NCBI GenBank assembly: GCA_032718475.1
Contig: JAUCBJ010002532.1
Location: 1 to 30,401, forward strand
Length of the DNA: 30,401 bases
Direction of reading: 5' to 3'
DNA from: Nemertoderma westbladi
Taxonomy: Eukaryota; Xenacoelomorpha; Nemertodermatida; Nemertodermatidae
The translations under genes and the position numbers were made by a program. Positions 9,917-20,600 of this stretch are shown piece after piece (within the stretch, counting starts at the first letter, position 1; every line of letters starts with the position of its first letter). The notes below the pieces were generated by a model, which saw nothing but the letters and a program-made list of their open reading frames with translations, was not told where the DNA came from and searched no databases.

Positions 9917-12145
9917 GTACATCTATTGTAATTTTATATGTCATAAAAAGTTTAAACTTAATGTTCCCTAGAATCAATCAGAAACTTTCTAATTCAGAAA
10001 GTTGATGTAATCAGTTAAGTAAAGTAAGTTGTATATTTTTATCTATTGCATATTATTAACGCAGTTGTTTGTCATTCCATATATACGATTGTAGTGTTAG
10101 TTTACATTTGTATACCTGTACGTATATAAATGCATAGTTCGTGTTTGTAATGTAGTGTGTTCGATTACCTACTGTAGAGATTTATTGAACTATAATTGTG
10201 GTTGTAAAAGTAAATTAATTAGCTATATAAATGTGATTTTTTATAATTGTTTTATGTAATTTTGTATATTTTGGCCTTCTTTTTAAAAGCGCAGAAGAAT
10301 GTAGATATTTTAATTTCATTTATTATAACCGGAACTTATTCCATTTCAATCGATAGTGCTTCATAGCGGTTGTGTACTCTTGTACTGTCCAGTTCACTAA
10401 GCTACATGAAGTATTAATTATTAACTTTATTTCATTTCTTACGTATGTCAAAATGAGTGCTCTGTCCAATCCATGTTTATCTATTTATTTATTTTTGTCA
10501 GATGAGTGTTCTATATATCCAATCCATATTTACATATTTATTCTATTAAGTAATCTTATTTATTTATTTTTGAAAATTCTTCCCGCTGTAATATAATCAG
10601 ATGCTTTCTCTGTCAACTGCCAATAAATACGTTTATATGCAACATTTATTATTGTTTGTTTATATCTCTCTACCTTAGTTGAAAACTTTGATAACCGCCT
10701 TCCCTTTATTCAGACTATATTTCTCATAAGGTGTTATAATAATTTATTGACTATTTAAATTGGCTACAGGTATAATATAACCAGATCAAGTATATATAGA
10801 GTTTATTGTGCGCACCCGCACATGTATGTGCCCTATAGCTTGTATTTTTGCTTTCGAGCTGATTTTAACAAAGGCTAAAAAACATCCTTGTGAATTCATC
10901 GTTTTTCTTCGCTCTTAAAGTGACCCAATTGACTTAATTTAATACCTCCACCTTTCTTGAAGTACCAAAAAATAAAAGCCGGTCATTATATTTCTCGGTT
11001 CCGTGTCAGAAACAGGAATCTGTGTTTATCGATATAAGCGTTTATTTAAAAGTCAATATTTATTTTTGTTGAACTTTGCGTTATTACACTTTGCGTTCTT
11101 GCATTTTTCATTTTTGCACTTCGTAAGATTGCCGAGCGGGACTCCGTTTTAAAACCCGTCCCTATAGCTCCCTAGGGTTGAGTACTTTAATTTTGTAATG
11201 TGCTGCATTGCATGGTTTTGGACATTTTATTCTCAAATTGAAACATTTTTTTACAACGAACATTGCGCAAAAGAAAATACAGAACAAAAAAAGTTTTGCT
11301 GTTATGAGCTTATTTTCAGTCAGTCAGTTTACCCTGCAGCGTCACCTAGTGAACCCTAGCGCAGATGGAAGTAAGAGATTCAAATGGAAGTTGAGATTCA
11401 GTTTAATTACCGAAAACTAATGTTGTAGCAACTTGGAGAAGGGAAGTAGCTTCCTTGTGTTATAAGCCCCAGTCGTAGCCGACACATGGTAAGCTTCTGT
11501 AAGGTGATCTCAGTTTTGACTATGCCTAAGATCATATTCAAATATTGTAATCATCAACCTAACTGAAAGCTAGGTTTCCTCTAATTATAAAGTCTACACT
11601 ATAAATTTGAAGTACTGTATATCAGGCTTCGTTAAATACCAGTGGAGTAATTTAATGTTTCAAGTTTCATTCCCTTAATTATTACTTACGATTTAATATA
11701 TTATTATGCCTTCCATGTTAAAAGTACACCAAATATTTGCCTTAATTTCTTTAGTGGAGGTATTTGTCAAGATATGTTATGATATTATTTAATTGCTATT
11801 TTATTTATGGTACTTTTTCAATATCTGTTAAAGGAATCACGATATTTTTCGTAAATTATTTTGTCCAAGCAGTAATTCCATCAATTATGATCATGGAAGT
11901 ATGATTCCTTGATCATGGAAGTATGATTCCTTGATCATACATGGAATTATGATTGCACACTTGTAATTATTATTGTAATTAATTATTATTATTATTATTA
12001 AACGATGATTTTAAGTTCATTATTGCAATATTCGCCATCTTCCTTTGAATTGGTTCCTTCTGTCTGCGCTCTGCAACTAAATTCCACGTTGCAACTATTT
12101 GCCTCCGGGTAATGTCTGCGTCGGCCATCCTGTTTTTGTTGTTAA
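9917..12145. other. AT-rich non-coding region
   Basis: No gene is recognisable. Open frames are short and low in complexity. An AATAAA lies near 10622. A 22-bp duplication (GATCATGGAAGTATGATTCC) lies at about 11889-11934, and an ATT microsatellite at about 11980-12000. I looked for propeller-coding exons of NUP214 and saw none. Confidence 0.5.
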
Positions 12146-12233
12146 AGCCCGGTTCGCAGATGCACTTTACTGTGACAGCACTGTGGGTTTGCGTCGCAGG
12201 CTGTTACCGCGAAGTGTATCTGTGAATCGGTCT
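12146..12233. repeat. Imperfect inverted repeat, small MITE-like hairpin
   Basis: Arms at 12146-12179 and 12200-12233 are reverse complements over about 34 bp with several, mostly transition, differences. The core AAGTGYATCTGYGAAYCGG appears in the right arm and, reversed, in the left. The arms enclose a 20-bp loop. The segment is GC-richer than its surroundings. No target duplication was established. Confidence 0.5.
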
Positions 12234-12507
12234 GCGTTGCCAGTAAATTACCCAGTGATGTTATGTTATGGCTCTTAGCTATTGAACATTACACCAGACA
12301 CACATAAGTTACTTATTGCATTGCATACAGATCAATACGAGATTTTATGTCGCATCTCTGGGGGAAACTAGTATCTGCTGTGCACAACGATTGCATTAAT
12401 AGTTACGAATAGTAATTCGTAAGTTATTAATTAGTAACGATATGTTACGTGGATCAGTAACAAACACCTGTAACGGTAATTTCAACATCATATTGTATCG
12501 TACCGAA

Positions 12508-12634
12508 GCCCACAACTGCCACACATTCCCCAATCCCACGGCATACCCTCCAAATCCCACGGCATATTTCCAAAACTCACGGCACATTCCCAAAGCCCAC
12601 AGCACATTCCCAAAGCATACGGCTGACCCCCAAT
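12508..12634. repeat. 20-bp minisatellite, about 5-6 units
   Basis: Units of 20-21 bp follow the pattern CCCACGGCACATTCCCAAAG with a few substitutions each. Confidence 0.75.
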
Positions 12635-12709
12635 TCAATCATACAGTCAGTAAACTTCATTGTAACTTAACAGTTTGAAGTTTATAGTTGACCGGTGGGT
12701 ACTTATATC

Positions 12710-14237
12710 CACCCCATTATTGTGGACATGTAATAGGACAAAAAGAGTCCCTAAAGAACTGAAAACAAGTAAGTTGGTCCCAGCAACAAAGAAAGGCAAC
12801 CTAACAACCCGTGGATCTTTTCGTGGAATCTCATAATCTAGATTGCTGCAATGGTATACAACATAATTATATTAAATCGCGTCGAGAATCCTGTTGAGAG
12901 ACTGTTACGTGGGAACCAAAGTGGGTTCCGTAAAGGTCGTGGGACCACGGAGAATATTCTGGCACTTAAAAGGATGGGATGGTCGAAGAGTTACCAATAA
13001 AGAAAGACAGACAACTGGCTATTATCTTTGTTGATTTCTTTAAAGCCTTCGACTCAGTCTCCCGACCACGTATGTTCACCATTCTGGCAGCATGTGGGAT
13101 TCCTGTGGAAATTATTTCAGCAATCAGATCACTGTACGATGGTTCCACCACATTTGTGTCTCCTGCTGATAGTGACACAGATCCATTCGAAGTCTTATCG
13201 AAGTCCTTTAGGGTGACACACTTGCTCCATTCTTATTCGTAATTGTGGTTGATTATGTTCTACGCATGTCCTTAGACCATCTTAATAGTGATGGGATGAT
13301 GGTAACACCCCCCTACTGGCACAAGAAGTAGAGGAAATCCAGTAAAGACCTTACTGATCTAGACTTTGCTGATCACTTAGGGGTACTGTCAGAATCACTA
13401 GAGGGAGCCCAACGGTTCCTCTGCTCATTTTTGCAGGTTGCTTCTAGTGGTGGTTTTTTTGTAAATTCCTGGACAGCCCTCAAGAAATGTCTGATCGTAA
13501 GGGAATAAGCTCTAAGATCGGCTTTCTTGAGGATGAGTTCTGCTACTTGGGATCATGGATATCAGAAAGTCAGGTGAAGACCTACGGGCTACGGATACGT
13601 AAGGGGAAGGCATAGGCAGCGTTAAATAGTCTGCCCAGAATTAGGAAGTCCCTTAGAATAAAACGGAACCGTAAGGTTTGATTGTTTATGGCAGCAGTTA
13701 CTGCTCTGCATCCTCTGCAGTTAGAGCCCAGCATGGACTCCCATATAAGAGTACTGCTACTACTGTAGTAGCAGTACTCTTATATGGGAGTCCATGCTGG
13801 GCTCTAACTGCAGAGGATACCAAATCTCTGGATGGTACATTCACAAGAATGCTGCGCCGGGTCCATTGTGTCAAGTACAATGAACACATCTCCAACCAGA
13901 CTCTATACAACCATTGGAGGTATTCCATTAATCTCCCCTAGCTTGACACTTCAACGGATCCGTCTCCGCTTTGCAGGACATTGCTTTCGCCGTGAGGACC
14001 AGCCAGTGCATAATCTTGTGCTGTGGCGCCCTCATGGAGCGAATTGGCATGGTGGACAGCACCATGACTATCTTGAGGCACATCTTAAAGGACAGTGGCC
14101 TTGGAAATGCGTATGATCTATAGCAAATATCATGGGTGATAGGGAGTTGTGGCGGCGCAATTTTGCCGACAAGCAGGCACAGCATTCTTAATATATATAT
14201 AATGCAGCTGCAATGCAGCATGCCGATCATAGTAGTA
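12710..14237 (+). mobile_element. 5'-truncated, decayed non-LTR retrotransposon (reverse transcriptase fragment)
   Basis: This is a dead LINE-type element. Reverse-transcriptase landmarks appear in order in several frames: VPKELKTSKLVPATKKG near the 5' end, FRKGRGTTENIL at about 12930, FVDFFKAFDSVSR at about 13027-13065, TLAPFLFVIVVDY at about 13218, and the catalytic box degraded from FADD to FADH (13365-13376). The usual C-terminal region follows (LLYGSPCWALTAED, then RLRFAGHCFRRED). Frameshifts occur near 13200 and again later. The 3' end is a short AGT repeat. An 11-bp duplication, GTACTTATATC, flanks it at 12699-12709 and 14238-14248. The missing 5' part and target-site duplication are what target-primed reverse transcription produces. 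Clade not determined (CR1/L2/RTE-like). Confidence 0.9.
13710..13818. repeat. 109-bp perfect palindrome inside the retrotransposon
   Basis: Arms 13710-13763 and 13765-13818 are exact reverse complements, with a single T at 13764 between them. The right arm is the genuine retrotransposon coding segment (it encodes VVAVLLYGSPCWALTAED). The left arm is an extra inverted copy that interrupts the reading frame after LFMAAVTA. Confidence 0.95.
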
Positions 14238-14248
14238 GTACTTATATC

Positions 14249-14450
14249 GCACCGTGTAGGCACTGTAATTGGCAATTGACATTCACTTTAGTTCACAGTT
14301 CACTTTATAATAATGCCTGATACAATAGAGAGAAGTATTATTTTAATAGCGGATGAGTTTAAAGATATTCTTATGTTTAGCCTGGTGTACGTTTTCTCTC
14401 GTCCCCTTCCGTAGTTGTGTTTTACGACGCCGATATTTTGTTTACTCTAG
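14249..14450. other. Intron sequence 5' of the first visible NUP214 exon
   Basis: This is non-coding sequence between the retrotransposon and the exon. Alternative acceptor AGs occur at 14379-14380 (TTATGTTTAG) and 14413-14414 (after a long pyrimidine run). The AG at 14449-14450 was preferred because the protein downstream of it begins to match NUP214 at NPPEFTCFEDVCFGS. Confidence 0.5.
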
Positions 14451-14621
14451 GAACCCTCCAGAGTTCACCTGTTTCGAGGATGTTTGCTTCGGGAGCGCTG
14501 TTTCGGAATATCGTCCTGCTAGCTACTATATCCGCTATATAGAAGTCTGGTCTATGATCCTGGTTGCCTCACCAAACTCGGTAGAAACCGCTGTGTTATG
14601 TCGCAATGCTGAGACAAATAG
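14451..14621 (+). CDS. NUP214: NUP214 exon: late propeller blade
   Basis: It encodes NPPEFTCFEDVCFGS and then YIRYIEVWSMILVASPNSVE, collinear with the human propeller segment around EPCYGS and YLSYIEEWDLVLAAS. The 5' end is uncertain. An acceptor after TTTACTCTAG (14449-14450) is favoured, but AGs at 14380 and 14414 would also keep the frame open. The donor is AG|GTAACT at 14622. The exon ends two bases into a codon, which the first base of the next exon completes as AGA (Arg). Confidence 0.8.
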
Positions 14622-17600
14622 GTAACTGCAAATGTGCTATAATAGAGACCACTTTCAACTAATTACGTAACCAGGTTGGAGGTAGTTATATTGATATAAA
14701 GTAATATTGGTGTCTAACTGTATACCGAAGTTAAGGGTAGTGTACAATAGCGTTTCAATTAAGGGAACAATATTACACGTAATTATTTATTTCGGTTTTG
14801 CGCAGATGGGAGAAGTGGAATTGCCAGGACTCAGGTCGAGCGGAACTTCCCTTGACCGCGGATTCGTGCGAAACCTTCCCGCTAGGTGTCGCCATCGACT
14901 TCACACCTAGTGACGTCATCCGTATTAGCGATGACGTCAGTCTGCCCGCCTCACCGTTGTTATGCCTTCTCTCCAACAACAACGAGTTAGTTGTGTTCCA
15001 CGTCGTCAACCTGCTTGGGAGTATCACCCCTAACCCAATCAGTGCGTTACCCCCAGGGGGTCGAGTGGCCAATCAGCAGCCTTCCTCAGTAAGGTTGTCT
15101 GGGGGGTCCCAACAGTCGCGTCCAATAGGAAGCCAGTCAACGTCTATTGTCACCCAACAACGGTCTGTAATCGCCGTTAAGTCGACCCTGGATCCCTCCA
15201 ATAGGCAGGCTTCGTCTGTTGGTCTCCTAGCAACCGCTAACGTTAGCCAATCGGAGGTAGAGAAGCCCGATATGACGACGGTGACCTTTACCAGTCCAAC
15301 GCAAAGGCCGATAGCGCAAGCGAAACCGACTGCTTCGTCTCGCATCTCTAAACCTCCGACGGTCGGTGTCTCTAAACCACCGACTCTAGGCGTAGCCACA
15401 AAGAGTAGGTCAGCTCAACCCGACCAGGTCGGAAACGACCTAGGGAATGACGTCATCACCATGACTAATTCCTTCTCCTCCGAATTTAACACCCATAAAT
15501 CTCAGGTGATTATCGTTTTATATATTGAGTAACTACAATAACACAACACTTATACTCCTCTAACTGACAACTGTATATATTTTCCTTGTAAGAAGTATTG
15601 TGTATTAATGACAACAATAAGCCATTAATATAATGCGATAATTAAACAAACACGCAGATACTCGACTCGAAGTACTACATGGAAGTACCTCTAAATTAGT
15701 AAATATTGCGCCGTAGGTATTGTCTGTACGCGATCTGTGCCGTCAGCGACTTGGCGATAAAGCTGCCGCTATAGCGATACGGAAACGGATCGTGGAAGCA
15801 GCTGACTTTGCCGACGAATTGAGGAGAACTACCCTAGATCTTAATGACGACGTCCACGAGCTGAAGGGAGCTCTACTCAGAGGTTGGTGGCTCAAAGTAG
15901 CGGGAAAATCTTTACCAATATCATTTTATATTCATGAACCTACTAACTGTGTAACAACAGCTGTTGCAACATTAATCTAGATTATTTTTGTTGTACATGT
16001 TACATGTTCTTGTATTTCTCACAGAACTGTTTACTTGAAAGTCTTAATCAGTACTTGATAAGATTACAATGAGAGAATATTGTAATAGAGGCGCGATCAT
16101 GTTTTTTACTTTTTTTACATGAGATATTACGACTTGGAAGATTAATATATAATGTCTTATTAAGTAATTTAAACAGGACTAAGGATGATCCAACTCTATA
16201 GCAAATGGAGCGGAAAAAATGAAATCGCCACCAGTGGGGATTGAACCCGCGTCTCCCGATAAACGTTCAGGTATGCTAACCACTACACCACGGAGGCTCC
16301 TGCATCTTTCCGATTGATTTGCTACAGGTGGCCTTACGGTTGCTATTGAATACAGTCCGCCCTTACGGATGGATTTAATCTATATTCTAATACATTCGGC
16401 GAATTCATTTTTTCCGCTCCATTTGCTATAGAGTTGGATTATCCTAAGTCCTGTTTAAATTACTTAATAATTTATACAATCTATGGATGTTAAACACTTA
16501 AACAATAATAAATAATGTCTATTATTATTTTTAACATTTACTTTTAAAGATTATAAATAGTTTATTGCATTGGTTATCGTTGAGTTAAGACAGTATGGAG
16601 GTGGTTTTTGCTTACTTGTGCCGTTACTACTGATTAGCAATGCATAACATACCGTTGCGACATACCATTACTACTATATAGTAAGCCTACTGGCATGCCG
16701 GTATAGCAACAGCATGCTGGCGAGAGTGGGAAGTTAAAGGTACCCTTACAGGGTGTACTGGTAACGTGCCCAATTCGCTGGATGGCAATCATGAACGTTT
16801 CTTGATTCTCACCCATCGTATAAATTTCTGCATTACATAATGTTGTTATTACGTTATTGATTATTGTTTTTTATATTTTTCCCATGAAACCATCTAAGGT
16901 AGGGGACTGAGGAATTATGCAATCATGATGTAAGGGGACTTATGATGCCTAATTGTTTTTGCATCCCATTGTTCACTAACCTGTTTCGACCGCTACCGCA
17001 CATTAACTTACTTATGATGCCTAATTGTTTGTGCATCCCATTGTTCACTAACCTGTTTCGACCGCTACCGCGCATTAACTTGCAGCTTATGCCTTTCCCT
17101 CTCCGCTCTTTCCAAACACAATCTCACTACTCGCTCATAACTATTTATTTATTGTGCTAAGTCCAACCTTACTTATAGTACTTACCTCGGTTTGGAGGTG
17201 TACATAATAATATTAATTAATTCATTTTTTTTATTATTTCTCATGAAACTATCTAAAGGAATAGCCTATCGAATAAGAATTTGACGGTTTCTGTAAATCT
17301 TAGAGTTATACAATTTCTATATGTTGGGTTTATGAGGTCTTCTAGTCTAGACATCGACTAATCTCGTAGATAAAGGATAATATGTAAACGGCGAATTGTA
17401 GTTGAGTAGTAATAGTAGTATTATATTGGGCTTGAATTAGTTGAAGTAGAATAATTTCTAAATCACCATTATTACAACAGTTCTCTATATATACTATATT
17501 TTAAATATGTAAATTTCTACGCTTTTTTCCCAGGGTTTTACTACTTAGGTTTACAGATTTTATTATTTCCTTTTTTAGGTTTTGCTGTTGGCGAGGAATG

Positions 17601-20600
17601 CAATAAACTGTTATCTCGTCGCCACGACACCCGGTACCTACATTTACTGCGTTCTCGGCCCCTGGGACCCGATCTGGCCTCCAAGTTGCGACATATTCAC
17701 CAATTGAAGTACTTCATTGAAACCTCAGTAGAAGGTTGTAATAAAGTTCTCGGGGACAGATGGATTAAAGCCAAGGTGGGGGGATAGATTATCAGTTCCA
17801 AACTGGGACAAAATATCTGTACATTAAACAAACATTAAAAAAATTATGGGGAACAGAACTAGCTGTAATTAAACTAATAACAATTGCGGTATTGCCTGAT
17901 GGTACATAATAATTATTTATTTGATGGGGAAAAAAGTACAACTTTTTTTCACTATTCTCGAAGCATTTTATTTACCGAGCGTCAGCGAGGTTAATAAAGG
18001 GTCGATTGCGATTCCAATTATTGTACGAGCTCTTCAACTACTGATGTTACTCAAGGTTAAATAATTTAGATTTATTTTAATTTATTTTTAATTTATAAAT
18101 TATTTTATATTTATTACGTAACTAGAGAGCCGCTTAACAACTTAAACCAATATTGGATATTGAGTTCCGTGTTGGAGTACACCTTTGCACTCTTGCAGAC
18201 ACTAAGTTGCAATAACTTTTGAGTGTCTGAATGGATTTTGCTCAAATTACTTGCAAACCTTTTCTACGTCGATGCTCTTTCAATATATTGAATACAATTT
18301 AAGAAATTCCACCAAAAACCCACACACCTTTTTTCGCCGGGAAAAAAAGGTAATATCAAAGGAATCCTATGGGTGACTTTTTTCCCTCATTTTTCTCCCG
18401 ATTTTGGGGAATATTCGAGCGAAAATAACAATTTATGATTATGAATAAAAATATTTATATGAATTATTTATTAAGAAGATAAAATTACGTATCCTGTACA
18501 ACACAGAGTTGGTATTAATAAAAGAGTTGGTAAAGGTTGTATTTCCTCAAATATTTATCTCAGTAACTCTTTACTTTTTATAATAACTTACCTTAATTGA
18601 AGTCGTTTATTGTTTAGGAAGCATCGAAGCGAAAGAAAAATATCGAAACACCGACAATGGATGCGATTTACAACACATTGACGTTGCAGCAACAAGTTAT
18701 CGCGCAAAACCACAGAAAAATGGACTTCCTCACTCATTCTGTGCAGGAGATGCAACTGGGAACCGCTAAGGGTCGACGGGATTGGCTCGATCTCAGATCT
18801 CCAATAAAACTCGATCGGCAGAACTCCATTTCCGATGCGATGACTTGTCCGGCCGCCCACGAATTATCGTATTTGGAAGAGAAGTTGAGTGCGACGAATC
18901 TGGGTAGTTACACGATGACGTCACCGTCGCGACATCAACGCGGTAAGCGTTCCGCCACCCCGGAACAGAAACTCAACAGCATTCGATCGGCGTTGGAGAA
19001 GAAATCCGTGACCCCGGTGCGACGGGCGTCCCCTGGGAAACCGCTAGTCCGGAAGTTGGAGCGGTCGCCGCGGTACAGAGCCCCGTCGATAACGGAAGAT
19101 AACGAAACGTACGAGGGTTCCGGCCCCGTCACGCCGCCGTCATACAGAGACTCCCAGCAGGAGAGTTTACTAACCGTAACCAATGCGGCGGTCGTGAGGA
19201 AACCCGAGTCGGTAGTTACTCATCAAGGAGATCGGACGCAAGGGGTACGTTTCGCTGATCCCCCGGGAAATATTCAGTCAATGTCGCAGTCAACCTGGGG
19301 TCTGTCACGATCTGTCCCACCCGTCGTCGAGACAACCTCCTCCCCGGTGCGATCTGTCCCACCCGTCGTCGAGACAACCTCCTCCCCGGGGCGATCTGTC
19401 CCACCCGTCGTCGGGACAACCGCCTCCCCGGTGCGATCTGTCCCACCCGTCGACCAGACCACCTCCACCAGTCCGTCCACACCGATGAGACCGCACTCCT
19501 CACCATCCCGATACACCCTGTCGTGGGGCGGCCCCGCCGAGGATGAGAGTTGGACGACCAACGCCGTCGACTCGTTGTCTCCCGACGAGCTGCACCAACG
19601 GGCCGCCGAGATCGCCGCTCTACAAACCTACGTGCCGCAGGTCTGCCCCATAGTGAATGCGGTGGATCTCCCCAATCAGCTGACGGAAGCCCAACGGGCT
19701 CTTGCTCGGGGCCCGAGGGATTTTTCCGCCAACCCCGGAATGGTTGTTAATCTGCCGCTTAGGAAACCAAATATTGTCCAATCAACGATCGCTTTAACAT
19801 CAGAAGCTGATCCATCAGTAAACAATTCGACATTGCCTGCAGAAAGTTCTAAAGTAACTTCTTTAGTTTCTGCTTCATCGAGTGTTTCTGGTACTTCCAC
19901 TAGCACGCCGACTATATCTTACAAAATAATAACTTCCGAATCAACAACAATTAAGATACGTTCACCACCACGCCAAGGTCCTCAGGATACGGTGACAGCC
20001 GCTCCCTCCATGTCGTCGCTAACAACAACTACTTTATCTTCTCAGACAACAACCTTTAGTTTCATCGAAGCCGCAAATGGCACCAAAAATAATTCCACTA
20101 CCAACAATAGCAAACCAACAAACTTTTCGTTTTTATCATTATCGTCCGGATTGCAAAAAACGACAACATGCGATAGTAAACCTACGTTTTCCTTTCTTTC
20201 CTCAATGTCGCAGACTCAGCAAGCAACTTCCTCCACTGGTGGCTTCGGTGGGTCGTCATTATTTGGTGGGAACCCACCAACATTCGGAGCTAACGATCGA
20301 CCTAAACTTTCATTCGGCTTGACTGGACAAGCACCCGCAATAGTGGAGGGTGTTGACTCAGTCAGATCGACTGCTGTTGTAACTTCGGAGGAAAATTCTG
20401 ATGAGAATGTCACATGCTCAAGTGATGTCTCTGCAAGTATTCCGACTACCACTGGGACAAACGAACAACACCCTGGTAACAATTCGCAACACCCTCAACT
20501 CGTTCAATCTAAAGTTGATGAGCTTAAGACATCTGTGTTCGACTCGACAACACCGGATTCTGTTACTGAGATTTCAAGTTCAAATAAAGTGAATCCAGGT

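Larger units (their letters stand above)
15883..17578 (+). other. NUP214 intron, 1696 bp, carrying a tRNA-containing MITE and a tandem duplication
   Basis: The sequence is AT-rich. It holds the 314-bp inverted-repeat element at 16157-16470 and a 72-bp tandem duplication at 16938-17081. The acceptor at its end is strong (TTTCCTTTTTTAG). No further coding exon was seen. Confidence 0.7.

Noticed and set aside
7673-10005. Long + strand open frames of 752, 706 and 486 codons
   Set aside because: They are three readings of one 32-bp minisatellite whose monomer lacks stops. The repeat drifts between frames and the products have no domain.
12979-13242. An active reverse transcriptase gene
   Set aside because: The frame shifts near 13200, the catalytic FADD box reads FADH, and stops and frameshifts break the rest. 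It is a dead fragment.
18657-18659. ATG as the start of an independent 1129-residue FG protein
   Set aside because: Thirteen codons upstream of it are open and in phase with the exon ending at 17775, and the coiled-coil homology runs across the junction, so this Met is internal.
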